Source: Providencia burhodogranariea DSM 19968
GTDB lineage: Bacteria > Pseudomonadota > Gammaproteobacteria > Enterobacterales > Enterobacteriaceae
Direction of reading: 5' to 3'
Length of the DNA: 64,000 bases
Assembly: GCF_000314855.2 (NCBI RefSeq)
Contig: NZ_KB233222.1
Location: 1,870,774 to 1,934,773, forward strand
Shown here: in pieces, positions 8,678 to 18,101 of the stretch
How the letters are laid out: every line of letters begins with the position of its first letter
Numbering within the stretch: position 1 is the first letter of the stretch
The notes under the pieces: model-generated
Databases searched by the model: none
Seen by the model: only the letters and a program-made list of their open reading frames with translations
Told to the model about the DNA's origin: nothing
Program-made: the position numbers and the translations under genes

Positions 8678-9799
8678 TTAACGTAATAGACTAAGAACAG
8701 CATTTGGAATTTGGTTTGCCTGTGCGAGAACAGCTGTACCTGCTTGTTGCAAGATTTGACCGCGGCTCATATTCGAAACTTCAGTTGCAAAATCAGCATC
8801 TTTAATACGACTACGAGCAGAGTCCAGATTGGTAGTAGAATTACTCAGGTTATTAATAGTCGATTGCAGCCGATTTTGGATAGCCCCCAAATCTGAACGG
8901 AAGCTATCAACTTGTGCTAATGCTTTGTCTAATGCTTCTAATGGCAGGTCATTAAGACCCATTTCAACTTTTTCCCCTTCCGTAACTTTCCCCGAGTCTG
9001 CAATTTTTGCTTCAGAATAAGTTGCTTTACCATCAACAACTGTTTTTAGAACAAACTCACCTTCAACTGCTTTACCATTTTTCATTTTTTGATGAATCGT
9101 TTGCCCAGCGTCTAAATCAAACACCGTTTCTTTTCCTTTAGCTTCAGGTACTGCTGGTACTGCTGGTTGATAATCTGGATCACCGGGTTTACCAACCGCT
9201 GGTTTTTCTGGTACAGCTGCTTGATCTTTAGTCGTGATTTTTGTCGATTTCGCACCTAAAACAGAACCTGTTTCTAAATTGAATTTACCTAATTGCAAAG
9301 TTCCACTGTCGATTTGCTGAAGTTTAATATCAATTTTTTCGCCATCATTAGCACCAACTTGCACAGACATGGAAGTATCTTTGCTCAGAACTTTAACGCC
9401 GTTAAATTGAGTTTCTTCAGAAATACGATTGATTTCATCCATACGCTGCTTAACTTCGGCTTGGATAGATTTAATATCAGTTTCTGAGTTAGAACCATTT
9501 TGAGCTTGAACAGTCAGTTCGCGAATACGTTGCAAGTTATCGTTGATTTCGTTAACAGCTCCTTCAGCTGTTTGTGCGATAGAAATACCGTCATTAGCAT
9601 TACGAGCCGCTTGGGTCAAACCACGAATATTAGCTGTAAAACGGTTAGCAATAGCTTGGCCCGCAGCATCATCTTTTGCGCTATTGATGCGTGAACCAGA
9701 AGAAAGGCGCTCAATCGCAGTGCCTAATACACCTTGTGAGCGGTTTAAATTGTTTTGAGTCGAGAGAGACAGAATATTTGTATTAATAACTTGTGCCAT
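8678..9799 (-). CDS. fliC: Flagellin
   Basis: Filament subunit exported through the flagellar channel. The 373 residues have the conserved D0/D1 N-terminus (MAQVINTNILSLSTQNNLNR; RLSSGSRINSAKDDAAGQAI) and the D1/D0 C-terminus ending ANQIPNAVLSLLR. The middle variable part is short and holds an Ala-Val-Pro-rich stretch (residues about 193-220) with no equivalent in E. coli flagellin. Only one flagellin gene is in the window. It is single-gene: a sigma-28 promoter at 9873-9899 drives it and a terminator follows. The neighbouring fliDST operon is divergent. Confidence 0.96.
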   Translation of the reverse strand: MAQVINTNILSLSTQNNLNRSQGVLGTAIERLSSGSRINSAKDDAAGQAIANRFTANIRGLTQAARNANDGISIAQTAEGAVNEINDNLQRIRELTVQAQNGSNSETDIKSIQAEVKQRMDEINRISEETQFNGVKVLSKDTSMSVQVGANDGEKIDIKLQQIDSGTLQLGKFNLETGSVLGAKSTKITTKDQAAVPEKPAVGKPGDPDYQPAVPAVPEAKGKETVFDLDAGQTIHQKMKNGKAVEGEFVLKTVVDGKATYSEAKIADSGKVTEGEKVEMGLNDLPLEALDKALAQVDSFRSDLGAIQNRLQSTINNLSNSTTNLDSARSRIKDADFATEVSNMSRGQILQQAGTAVLAQANQIPNAVLSLLR

Positions 9800-9872
9800 G
9801 ATATATGTCCTTGTTATTCCATTATAAAGTTAGCCGTTCTGTTAGGCTTTACGATTCTTGTCAGCATTAACA

Positions 9873-9899
9873 TTATCGGCGCTATAAAATGGGGCTTTA
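9873..9899 (-). promoter_or_regulatory. Sigma-28 promoter of fliC
   Basis: The minus strand reads TAAAG, 14 nt, GCCGATAA, a perfect match to the enterobacterial FliA consensus, about 75 bp upstream of the fliC start. Confidence 0.92.
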
Positions 9900-10078
9900 G
9901 GACTTTCAGCAAAAAATTTTTAACCTATTACGAAAAAATTCGTTGATATTAATCTTTGTACAACCACTTAATTAAAAAATATTTTATAACAATATTTTTT
10001 AATTTCTTGCGCATCAATAGAGATAAATACCCTCCTTTACGCATCTAACTCTCGTCATCATTATCTCGTGACTTAGTC

Positions 10079-10105
10079 TAATATTTCCTCGCTTCTCGCC
10101 GATAA
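10079..10105 (+). promoter_or_regulatory. Sigma-28 promoter of fliDST
   Basis: TAATA, 14 nt, GCCGATAA: the -10 box is perfect and the -35 box keeps TAA. It lies 35 bp before fliD. Confidence 0.82.
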
Positions 10106-10139
10106 CCAGACAATCAAGAACAAAGTTTAGGAGAATTAA

Positions 10140-11567
10140 ATGGCAGGTATAGCGACACTTGGTATCGGAGCAAATTTGGATTTAAATAAACAAATGGACC
10201 AGTTAGAAGCAATGGAAAAACGGCGTTTAGAACCATTAACCATCCAAAAAATTAGCTATGATGCACAGATTAGCGCTTTTGGTAAGATACAAACCTCTTT
10301 GGCGAAGCTGAAAAATGCAGCTGAAGACTTAAAAAAATATGGTGATATCAGTACGACCAAAGTTAGTGGTGAGTATAAAAGCTTTGATGTGAAAACTGAT
10401 GGCAAAGCCGTAGCTGGTGTCCATGATGTATTAGTGACACAGCTTGCTAAAGCACAAACTCTTGCGACGAAAGGCCATGATGATGATAAAAAATTACTCG
10501 GTAATAGTAATGCTGAACGTACCATAAAAATTACTCAACCCGCCGAAAAAGAGCCGACTATTCTGAAACTAGATAATGCTCATACCTCTCTGATTGAAAT
10601 TGCGGATGCAATTAACAAAACAGATAAAAGCGTAACTGCTGCAATTATCAAAGATAAAACAAGTAATTATCACTTAGTTGTAACATCAAAAAAAGAAGGC
10701 ACTGATCGTCGAATCAGCATTAATGTCGAAGGTGATGACACCCTCGCTAATATACTGAATGTCGTATCAGAGGTAGACAGCCACGGTAATGTTATCTTAA
10801 AAAATACAGATAACATTGGTATGGAACAAAAAGTTGCACCTCAAAATGCTCATCTCACGATTGACGGTTTTGAACTTGAATCTCAAACTAATGAAGAAAA
10901 AGATCTATTTCCTAGCCTAACATTAACACTCAAAAAAGAAAGTGAAGACAAAAAATCTGATCACTTAATAATTTCCGAAGATATCGAACCCGCTAAAGTA
11001 AAAATTAAAGCTTGGATTGATGCCTATAACGAATTCCAAAGCTTAGCTCGCGAACTCACTAAATATACACCGACTAATAAAGGAACTACCCCAGATAAAA
11101 GCAACGGCTCATTAATTGGGAATTCCGCATTACGTGGTATTCAAAGCCAGCTACGTGCTTTAGTAAGAAATCCGCAAGATAGTGGTAACATTAATTTACT
11201 TAATAAAATGGGAGTTAAACAAAAGCTCGACGGTACTTTAGAAATTGATAATAAAAAACTTGAGAAAGTTCTAAAAGAAAATACATCTAACATCAAAGTA
11301 TTCTTTGTTGGTGATGGTGATAAAACAGGTTTTGGAACAGAGAATTTTAACTTTTTAAAAGAGACTCTTGATATCCGAGAAGGGACTTTGCATAACGCCA
11401 CTAATGGCGTGCAGAAAAAAAAGAAAAGTCTCGATAAGCGCATAGAGCAAACGAATAAACAAATTCAAAACACCCTGGAGTTGCACCGTCGTCAATTCCA
11501 AAACCTCGATAAAATGATGAGTTCACTTAATAGCACCAGTAACTCATTAAGCCGACTATTAGGTTAA
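10140..11567 (+). CDS. fliD: Filament cap protein FliD
   Basis: Caps the growing filament and promotes flagellin folding at the tip. The 475 residues have the FliD N-terminal motif (IATLGIGANLDLNKQMDQLE), a central D2/D3 body, and the C-terminal coiled coil (NTSNIKVFFVGDGDKTG followed by LDKRIEQTNKQIQ). AGGAG lies 6 nt before the ATG. It is first in fliD-fliS-fliT and divergent from fliC. The protein is notably Lys/Asp-rich and AT-coded in the exposed middle, as expected for a surface domain under antigenic drift. Confidence 0.93.
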   Translation: MAGIATLGIGANLDLNKQMDQLEAMEKRRLEPLTIQKISYDAQISAFGKIQTSLAKLKNAAEDLKKYGDISTTKVSGEYKSFDVKTDGKAVAGVHDVLVTQLAKAQTLATKGHDDDKKLLGNSNAERTIKITQPAEKEPTILKLDNAHTSLIEIADAINKTDKSVTAAIIKDKTSNYHLVVTSKKEGTDRRISINVEGDDTLANILNVVSEVDSHGNVILKNTDNIGMEQKVAPQNAHLTIDGFELESQTNEEKDLFPSLTLTLKKESEDKKSDHLIISEDIEPAKVKIKAWIDAYNEFQSLARELTKYTPTNKGTTPDKSNGSLIGNSALRGIQSQLRALVRNPQDSGNINLLNKMGVKQKLDGTLEIDNKKLEKVLKENTSNIKVFFVGDGDKTGFGTENFNFLKETLDIREGTLHNATNGVQKKKKSLDKRIEQTNKQIQNTLELHRRQFQNLDKMMSSLNSTSNSLSRLLG

Positions 11568-11572
11568 ACATT

Positions 11573-11971
11573 ATGTATCAACAAAAGGCAAATCAAACTT
11601 ACCAACAAGTCAATTTAGAAAGTGAAATTACTAATGCAACACCTTACCAGCTCATCGAGATCCTATTTAAAGCCGCGCTCAGCGCGCTAAAACGGGGTGA
11701 AATATTTATGCAGCAAAATAAGATCAGTGAAAAAGGTAAGGAGATATCGAAAGCTATCGACATCATCGATAGTGGTCTAAAGCAAGCTCTCAATTATGAT
11801 GAAGGACGAGAACTGTCTGCCAATTTAGCCAACCTCTATGATTATATGGTCATGCGTTTGTTAAATGCAAACCTTGAAAATAATGTGGCTTATATCCAAG
11901 AAGTTTACCAACTACTCTCCGATATTGCGTCAGCTTGGCAGCAAATTGGGGCATATATGGATGAAAGATAA
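11573..11971 (+). CDS. fliS: Flagellin chaperone FliS
   Basis: Binds unexported flagellin and prevents premature polymerisation in the cytoplasm. The 132-residue all-helical protein has the family N-terminus (YQQVNLESEITNATPYQLIEILF), internal helices (LSANLANLYDYMVMRLLNAN) and a DIASAWQQI C-terminal helix. It starts 5 bp after fliD and overlaps the start of fliT. Confidence 0.93.
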   Translation: MYQQKANQTYQQVNLESEITNATPYQLIEILFKAALSALKRGEIFMQQNKISEKGKEISKAIDIIDSGLKQALNYDEGRELSANLANLYDYMVMRLLNANLENNVAYIQEVYQLLSDIASAWQQIGAYMDER

Positions 11972-12350
11972 ACAGGTGAAAAATCAAAAAACTATTGATT
12001 TACATAATATTTACTACGATGTTTTAGTATTAAGCGAAAATTTAGTTGACCTGGCACAATCAGGAGATTGGGAACAACTTGTATCCTACGAAATAGAATA
12101 TCTCTATGCCGTCGAAAACCTAACGCAATTATCCCATGAACTGGAAATACAGCAGGCTATTACGAGTAAGTTCGTCAGTTTGCTCAATCAAATCATTGAA
12201 AATGAGCGTATCACTAAAACCTATTTACAGCAGCATTTAGATTTTTTAAGTAAAGAAATGAAACAACTAGACCAAAAACGAGAACTTAATAATAGTTACG
12301 GTCAATTTAATGAACCTGCTTTACCAATGATAATAAAAGCTATCGAATAA
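11961..12350 (+). CDS. fliT: FliD-specific export chaperone FliT
   Basis: 129 residues, helical, in the invariant position after fliS. In Salmonella FliT chaperones FliD and inhibits FlhD4C2. Sequence is poorly conserved, so the call rests on position, size and helical Leu/Gln/Glu-rich composition (DLHNIYYDVLVLSENLVDLA near the N-terminus). The ATG at 11961 overlaps the fliS end and has GGGG 9 nt upstream; a GTG at 11976 is an alternative. A hairpin terminator follows directly. Confidence 0.82.
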   Translation: MKDKQVKNQKTIDLHNIYYDVLVLSENLVDLAQSGDWEQLVSYEIEYLYAVENLTQLSHELEIQQAITSKFVSLLNQIIENERITKTYLQQHLDFLSKEMKQLDQKRELNNSYGQFNEPALPMIIKAIE

Positions 12351-12356
12351 CATTGT

Positions 12357-12385
12357 GTGTCAGGCTTTCTACCTGACACTTATTC
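12357..12385. terminator. Bidirectional terminator between fliT and the deformylase gene
   Basis: An 8-bp stem (GTGTCAGG with CCTGACAC) has a 7-nt loop. It is flanked by TTATT on the plus side and by a moderately T-rich stretch on the minus side, between two convergent genes. Confidence 0.7.
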
Positions 12386-12390
12386 AATAA

Positions 12391-12894
12391 TCACTGTTTT
12401 AATCGCTGCTGTTTCTTCAATTTTTTCAATAGCATATTACGCTTTAATGTTGAAAGATGGTCGAGGAAAATTTTACCGTGCAAGTGGTCAATTTCATGCT
12501 GCATCACAATAGCTAAAAAATCATCGGACTCAGTAATAAACTCGTTACCTTCTCTATCGAGAGCTTTGACTTTAACTCGCTGAAAACGCGCAACATCTGC
12601 ATAAATTTCAGGAACAGACAGACAACCTTCTTGGTAGCTAGTCTCACCTTCACTTTCAATAATTTCTGGATTAACAAAGACTAAAGGTTCATTGCGATTT
12701 TCAGAAATATCAATAACCATCACCGATTGTGTTACGCCAACTTGAGGGGCCGCTAAACCAATGCCACTGTCAGTGCTATACATGGTATCCAATAAATCAT
12801 CAATTAATGTCTGAATTGCTGCGATATCAGTTACTGGCGCACATTTGACACGTAATCTTTCATCGGGTATTTCAATAATATCTCTTACTGCCAT
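12391..12894 (-). CDS. def: Peptide deformylase (second-copy type)
   Basis: Removes the formyl group from nascent N-terminal Met. The 167 residues carry all three family motifs: GIGLAAPQVG (residues 44-53), EGCLSVP with metal-ligand Cys91, and MQHEIDHLHG with ligands His133 and His137 and catalytic Glu134. AGGA lies about 9 nt before the start. The canonical def is normally next to fmt, so this flagellar-locus copy is probably a paralogue (inference; the other copy is outside the window). It is monocistronic and convergent with fliT. Confidence 0.93.
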   Translation of the reverse strand: MAVRDIIEIPDERLRVKCAPVTDIAAIQTLIDDLLDTMYSTDSGIGLAAPQVGVTQSVMVIDISENRNEPLVFVNPEIIESEGETSYQEGCLSVPEIYADVARFQRVKVKALDREGNEFITESDDFLAIVMQHEIDHLHGKIFLDHLSTLKRNMLLKKLKKQQRLKQ

Positions 12895-13594
12895 ATCTAA
12901 AATCCTATAAAGTCACTTTTTTACTCAAGCAGATATATCTGCCACTCATTGGATTATCTTCATTCGACGCCTAAAAATAATTCTAATTAACTAAGGCATG
13001 AAGCATTATCGTACTTTTAAATTGACGATAAGATGCAAAAAATGGCATGTCTACTTGATACTAAAATTAAATATTTAATTCATTGCGTTATAAACTTCAA
13101 ATAACTCAGATGCAGATTTGATATTTCGATGCTTCAGGTTACTAAGCTGTCCGCTATCTTTAAATGCATACCATGCAGTTGCTGTTTGTTAAGATACAAT
13201 TCAAAAAACAACATAAGGAAACGGGCAATGAAATTTTACAGGAAAATAGCATGTAACGTAAAAAAAAACACCTTAAACAGAAACAAATAGCTATTGATGA
13301 TGTTTTAACATCCTTTGAGCTCTCTACTTGTTGTTTTTTCGCTCGTTTTACCTCATTCTTACCTGCTGAACTGGCATATCGAATAATCAACAACTCAAGT
13401 GCTGTTAAATAGCCAAGAATAAGGTTAACTGAGGTAATTAGCTAGATTTTATAGACGCGTGTAGTTTATTTACTGATTAGGTAATTTGAAAAAATAATTT
13501 CGACCATTTAATGGTCAAGAAATAAAAACTAAATAGCTAACAACATTTAATAATGGAAAAGTAACTTTAAATAAAAGCTACTTTTCCATATTTA
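12895..13594. other. Intergenic region, mostly non-coding, with a possible gene remnant
   Basis: No intact gene is supported. The start holds the deformylase upstream region. On the minus strand 13075-13188 reads as a plausible C-terminal fragment (see separate entry). A perfect 10-bp inverted repeat (TGGAAAAGTA at 13554-13563 and its complement at 13579-13588) lies just past the small ORF that ends at 13595. The rest is AT-rich and featureless. Confidence 0.5.
13075..13188 (-). pseudogene. Possible 3' remnant of an unidentified gene
   Basis: The minus strand gives 37 codons with protein-like composition (ATAWYAFKDSGQLSNLK, ending LFEVYNAMN) before a stop. It has no start codon: an in-frame TAA lies directly upstream. 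No family is recognised. It could be the tail of a decayed gene or chance. Confidence 0.25.
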
Positions 13595-13771
13595 TTACTT
13601 CATATTTTTATAATGACTGACTATTTTCGAATGAATACTTAACAAGGTATCGACGTTTTTATGAGAGGTCGTACCTGACATTTCACCGACGCTTTTCGCT
13701 CGTATTAATTCAATGATAATTTGCTGTGCCGCTAATTCAGGGTTAGCCTTTGGATCAATAACTTCATTCAT
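13595..13771 (-). CDS. Small 58-residue protein, unknown
   Basis: The minus strand encodes a 58-residue product (MNEVIDPKANPELAAQQIII at the N-terminus; SIHSKIVSHYKNMK at the end), below common length cut-offs. Composition is balanced, without the Cys/Phe-rich bias of chance frames here, and it looks helical. AAGG lies 7 nt before the ATG, and a 7-bp inverted repeat covers that ribosome site. I do not recognise a family. It stands alone between the deformylase and fliE. Conservation in related genomes would decide whether it is real. Confidence 0.5.
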   Translation of the reverse strand: MNEVIDPKANPELAAQQIIIELIRAKSVGEMSGTTSHKNVDTLLSIHSKIVSHYKNMK

Positions 13772-13773
13772 TT

Positions 13774-13800
13774 TCGGTACCTTTATTCTTCTAGTACCGA
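13774..13800 (-). promoter_or_regulatory. Hairpin over the ribosome site of the 58-residue ORF
   Basis: TCGGTAC and GTACCGA form a perfect 7-bp stem around a 13-nt loop, ending 2 nt before the ATG. The AAGG ribosome site falls in the loop and stem, so translation could be blocked when it folds. It could equally be a protein operator. Confidence 0.45.
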
Positions 13801-14152
13801 GACGATACCAAAAAACAAACTACCGCATCAATCATCGTGAAATGAGTATTATTTTCATTAATCAACAAAAGATCATCATTATTAGTCATTTAGCTAGGGT
13901 AACAATCGCGTATATGGAGATAAAAACGAATTATCATCTACATGCAATGAGATAAACCCGATAAATGAGTTTTCAGCAAATATAGTGACGTAATAAGACA
14001 ATACAATTTCTTACAATTTAACACATATAATCATGAATGATATAATACGCCATAGCTGATTTAGCGTTATTTTCAACCATAAGCGAAAGTAAAAATATAA
14101 AATAAATATATTCTTACTTCCAAAATTTATAACATTCAAACAGAGATCTTAT
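13801..14152. other. AT-rich intergenic region before fliE
   Basis: I see no coding signal, repeat or terminator hairpin. It contains the putative promoter of the small minus-strand ORF and the region downstream of fliE. Confidence 0.5.
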
Positions 14153-14464
14153 TCACACGGGCATAGACATAATTTCTTGATATGCTGCAACTAACTTATT
14201 ACGCACTTGAATCCCCATTTGTAGACTCAAACTCGCCTTTTGCATATCCACCATCACATCATTTAATGCTACATTTTGCTTCCCCAAGGTAAAATCTTCT
14301 ATTTGTTTAGCGGATTGGTTTCTCACTGTGTTGATTTGATTAATAGCGGAAATTAGGTGGTCAGCAAAGCCAGCAGGCTCAATAACTGGCTTAATGGGGT
14401 TTGCTGCCTGCATGGCCGTTACCTGCATTTGCGATAACACCCCATCAATCACTTGAACTGTCAT
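14153..14464 (-). CDS. fliE: Basal-body protein FliE
   Basis: Links the MS ring to the proximal rod. 103 residues, matching the family length, with the typical C-terminus (VALNDVMVDMQKASLSLQMG and RNKLVAAYQEIMSMPV). It is divergent from fliF, as in E. coli and Salmonella, so the 238-bp gap to fliF probably carries FlhD4C2-dependent promoters for both. Confidence 0.94.
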   Translation of the reverse strand: MTVQVIDGVLSQMQVTAMQAANPIKPVIEPAGFADHLISAINQINTVRNQSAKQIEDFTLGKQNVALNDVMVDMQKASLSLQMGIQVRNKLVAAYQEIMSMPV

Positions 14465-14702
14465 TTTTATCTCATCGAATTAGTGCGAGTCATTATCGCA
14501 ATGTTATTTGGCATACCCACCCTAACACAGCCTTTTGAATTTGAAGCCGGTAAATAACACCAAAATTAAAGGCTGATTCCGTCATTAGATTCACCAAGCT
14601 CATAAATAATAGCAACGTAAAAAAGTGATGTTACGAAGAGGGAATAACATTGTTTTACCCAAAGTGTTTTCATCTGTTGATTCTGCAAGGCAAGGAATAT
14701 TT

Positions 14703-16385
14703 ATGAGTGCCGCATCTCAAGATACGGGAGATAATTCAAAAGGTTTTGCATCAATCGCATCACGCCTTAAAGACTCCCCAAAAATCCCATTAATGATTGC
14801 TGGTGCCTCGGCTATTGCCGTTATTGTCGCCCTACTTCTTTGGCTACGCAGTCCCGATTATCGCGTACTTCTTAGTAACCTAAGTGCAAAAGATGGCGGT
14901 GATATTGTTAGTCAATTAACACAAATGAATGTGCCGTATCAAATTGCCGATAATGGGAGTGCAATATTGGTACCCGCAGATAAAGTTCATGAGTTGCGCT
15001 TAAAACTCGCGCAATCTGGTTTGCCAAAAGGGGGTAACATAGGTTTTGAACTCCTAGATAAAGAACAATTTGGTATTAGCCAATTTAGTGAGCAAATTAA
15101 CTATCAACGGGCATTAGAGGGCGAATTATCTCGTACAATTGAATCATTAAGCCCTGTTCAAAATGCACGGGTACACTTAGCTATTCCAAAGCCAACGTTA
15201 TTTGTCCGCGAACAAAAATTACCTACCGCTTCTGTGACCGTCGGTTTACTACCCGGTAGGATGTTAGATGAAGGCCAAATCACTGCCATCGTTCATATGG
15301 TTTCCAGTAGTGTTACGGGCTTAACCGCAACTAATGTCACAATTGTCGATCAATCAGGCCGCTTGTTGAGCAACAATGATAACAGCCAGCAATCTGCCAA
15401 TAATGCACAAATTAAAATGACCAAAGAGATGGAATTCCATCTTAAGCAGCGTATTGAGGATATTATTTCTCCCTTAGTCGGTCGTGCCAATGTACATGCA
15501 CAAGTTACTGCACAGATGGATTTTTCTAAAGTCGAACAAACATCTGAAGAATATAAACCAAACCAAACACCTGAGAGCGCTGCGATTCGTTCTCACCAAA
15601 ATAGCCAAACCATGCAGAATAATAATGGAGGGCTAGGTGGTGTTCCTGGGGCACTTTCTAATCAACCACCGGCGCCACCGACTGCACCGATTTCAACCGA
15701 TAAAAATGAAAAATCGTCACAACAGAATACAAACTCAAGTAACAACACCAGCAATTCGCAAAGTGACGAAACCACTAACTATGAAGTCGACCGTAAAATC
15801 AGTCATACCCAACGTCAGATTGGCGTTGTCGATAGATTATCCGTTGCCGTTATCATCAGCTATTTACCGCAAGAAGGTGAAAATGGTTCACAGATGAAGC
15901 CTTTACCGCCTGAATTAATGCAACAGATTGAAGCATTAACACGCGAAGCAATGGGGTATTCCACCCACCGTGGTGACACACTAAACATAACTAACTCACT
16001 ATTTACCTCCGACATCGTTGTTGAAGAACAGCCTTCAATGCTTGAAAACCCGCAACTTATGGCTCAAGTCTTGGATTACGGCAAAATTATTCTGATTGCC
16101 ATTATTACTTGGTTTATGTGGCGTTTCGGTATCAAACCACAATGGATGAAATATCGTAAAACGCAGCAAACACCTGCAGAAGCAGAAGTCTTTGTGGCAA
16201 CACAGCAAAAAACGCCGCTTATGGTGGATGAAGAAATTAATGAAGAAATGGACGAACAAACTCGCCGTCGTCTAACTCGCCAACGCGTCAGTGCGGAAAT
16301 TCAAAGTCAACGTATTCGAGAAATGGCAGAAAAAGATCCACAAGTCGTGGCAATGGTCATTCGCCAATGGTTAGGAAGGGCATAA
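14703..16385 (+). CDS. fliF: Flagellar MS-ring protein FliF
   Basis: Forms the MS ring in the inner membrane that houses the export gate and carries the C ring. The 560 residues have a first membrane segment at about 29-47, periplasmic ring-building motifs ([59 protein letters not shown]), a low-complexity Asn/Ser linker, a second membrane segment near 470, and the C-terminal FliG-binding tail ([12 protein letters not shown]). The ATG at 14703 has AAGGAA upstream and matches family starts; the frame is open 26 codons further back. First gene of fliFGHIJK. Confidence 0.95.
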   Translation: MSAASQDTGDNSKGFASIASRLKDSPKIPLMIAGASAIAVIVALLLWLRSPDYRVLLSNLSAKDGGDIVSQLTQMNVPYQIADNGSAILVPADKVHELRLKLAQSGLPKGGNIGFELLDKEQFGISQFSEQINYQRALEGELSRTIESLSPVQNARVHLAIPKPTLFVREQKLPTASVTVGLLPGRMLDEGQITAIVHMVSSSVTGLTATNVTIVDQSGRLLSNNDNSQQSANNAQIKMTKEMEFHLKQRIEDIISPLVGRANVHAQVTAQMDFSKVEQTSEEYKPNQTPESAAIRSHQNSQTMQNNNGGLGGVPGALSNQPPAPPTAPISTDKNEKSSQQNTNSSNNTSNSQSDETTNYEVDRKISHTQRQIGVVDRLSVAVIISYLPQEGENGSQMKPLPPELMQQIEALTREAMGYSTHRGDTLNITNSLFTSDIVVEEQPSMLENPQLMAQVLDYGKIILIAIITWFMWRFGIKPQWMKYRKTQQTPAEAEVFVATQQKTPLMVDEEINEEMDEQTRRRLTRQRVSAEIQSQRIREMAEKDPQVVAMVIRQWLGRA

Positions 16386-16387
16386 TA

Positions 16388-17377
16388 ATGTTAAGTGGAA
16401 CCGAAAAAAGTGCCGTGATGCTAATGACACTCGGCGAAGACCAAGCGGCTGAGGTCTTCAAACACTTGAACCCAAAAGAGGTTCAGCAATTGAGTATGGC
16501 TGTATCAAACATGCGCCAAATCTCCAATAATGAGTTGGCTGAAGTCCTTACCGAGTTTGAAGAATCGGCAATTCAGTTTGCTGCATTAAATATTAATACC
16601 AATGATTATCTGCGCTCTGTACTCATCAAAGCACTTGGTGAAGAGCGTGCAGCTAGCCTACTTGAAGATATTTTCGATAAACAAGAGAGCACATCCGGTA
16701 TCGAAAGCCTCAATTATATGGAACCACAAACAGTGGCCGATATTATTCGAGATGAACATCCACAGATTATCGCAACCATATTAGTTCATCTAAAACGTAA
16801 CCTTGCCGCCGACGTCTTGGCGCTATTTGAAGAGCGGCAACGTAACGATATTATGCTGCGTATTGCGACCTTCGGCGGTGTTCAACCCGCGGCCTTGGCA
16901 GAATTGACCGAGGTTTTAAATAATTTATTGGATGGTCAGAATCTCAAACGCAGCAAAATGGGTGGCATAAGAACAGCGGCTGAAATTATTAACCTGATGA
17001 AAAATCAGCAAGAAGAGAGCGTTATCGACGCAATGCGTGATTATGATGGCGAACTGGCACAACGTATCATCGACGAAATGTTCCTATTTGAAAACCTGAT
17101 TGAAGTCGACAATCGTAGTATCCAACGAATATTACAAGAGGTCTCCAACGATTCGCTGGTTATTGCACTTAAAGGCAGCAACCAAGCCTTACGTGACCAC
17201 TTCCTCAACAATATGGCTGTTCGCGCAGCAGAAATTGTTCGTGACGATTTAGAATCTCACTCGCCAGTGCGCATGTCACAGGTAGAAAACGAGCAAAAAG
17301 CAATCCTAATCATTGTTCGTCGTCTGGTTGAAAAAGGCGAAATCGCCATTGGTGGTGGAGATGATGCCTATGTCTAA
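16388..17377 (+). CDS. fliG: Motor switch protein FliG
   Basis: C-ring torque component that contacts MotA and FliF. 329 residues, with an N-terminal FliF-binding domain ([20 protein letters not shown]), the middle [13 protein letters not shown] (EHPQ) motif and the C-terminal charged torque helix ([17 protein letters not shown]). It starts 2 bp after fliF with GGAAGGG upstream, and its end overlaps fliH. Confidence 0.96.
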   Translation: MLSGTEKSAVMLMTLGEDQAAEVFKHLNPKEVQQLSMAVSNMRQISNNELAEVLTEFEESAIQFAALNINTNDYLRSVLIKALGEERAASLLEDIFDKQESTSGIESLNYMEPQTVADIIRDEHPQIIATILVHLKRNLAADVLALFEERQRNDIMLRIATFGGVQPAALAELTEVLNNLLDGQNLKRSKMGGIRTAAEIINLMKNQQEESVIDAMRDYDGELAQRIIDEMFLFENLIEVDNRSIQRILQEVSNDSLVIALKGSNQALRDHFLNNMAVRAAEIVRDDLESHSPVRMSQVENEQKAILIIVRRLVEKGEIAIGGGDDAYV

Positions 17378-18101
17378 ATCCCCAATTAACCAAGATGAAT
17401 GGCAACCTTGGCAATTACGAGAATTGAATCAATGGGATCTTAATGCTTCGGCGATTCCCTCGTTTGATGATATCCCTACACCGGATAAGCCAAAGGTGCC
17501 TTGTCTTGAGCCACAAGAAGTGCTCGAGCAAATTAATATTTTGGATGACTTGAAAGAAAACGCTCAGAAGACAGGGTATCAACAAGGCTATGAACTCGGT
17601 CAAAAAGAGGGATATCAGGCTGGGTTTGAACAAGGCTTGAGCGCAGGTGAAGAGCAAGGCCGCCAACAGGCTTTAGCTCAAGAGCAACCGCTCATTGAAA
17701 CTTGGCAAAGTTTACTATCCGACTTCAATTATTCGTTAGATAGTATCGATACCGTTATCACAACCAAACTACTGCAAATCGCACTAACCGCGGCCAAACA
17801 AGTGCTTGGCCAATCAACCGTGAGTGATGGCACCGCATTACTAGAAGAAATTAGTCATTTATTACAACAAAAACCCATTTTTGCAGGTCAGCCCGAATTA
17901 CATGTCAATCCTGCCCATGCAGAGCTGATTGAACAGCATTTAGGTTCCCTACTCAGTCTCAATGGTTGGCGTTTAGTCACCGACCCCAAATTACATCTAG
18001 GGGGATGTCGAGTCGTCGCTGAAGATGGCGAAATCGATATGACTGTCGCAACTCGCTGGCAGGAGCTATGCCGTCTCTATGCTCCAGAGGCTATATCATG
18101 A
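17370..18101 (+). CDS. fliH: Flagellar export ATPase regulator FliH
   Basis: Anchors and restrains FliI and ties the ATPase complex to the C ring. 243 residues with the hallmark glycine-repeat segment ([20 protein letters not shown]) near residue 70 and the C-terminal domain ending [18 protein letters not shown], as in Salmonella FliH. Of several in-frame ATGs, 17370 is best spaced (9 nt) from GGAG. It overlaps both fliG (8 nt) and fliI (4 nt, ATGA). Confidence 0.93.
   Translation: MSKSPINQDEWQPWQLRELNQWDLNASAIPSFDDIPTPDKPKVPCLEPQEVLEQINILDDLKENAQKTGYQQGYELGQKEGYQAGFEQGLSAGEEQGRQQALAQEQPLIETWQSLLSDFNYSLDSIDTVITTKLLQIALTAAKQVLGQSTVSDGTALLEEISHLLQQKPIFAGQPELHVNPAHAELIEQHLGSLLSLNGWRLVTDPKLHLGGCRVVAEDGEIDMTVATRWQELCRLYAPEAIS

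Noticed and set aside
13160-13393. 77-codon minus-strand ORF between the deformylase and fliE
   Set aside because: Cys/Phe/Leu-rich composition, no ribosome site, runs over A/T tracts; could be decayed sequence but not a supported gene.
13713-13955. 80-codon plus-strand ORF opposite the 58-residue gene
   Set aside because: The minus-strand frame has better composition and a ribosome site; this one crosses the hairpin and AT-rich DNA.
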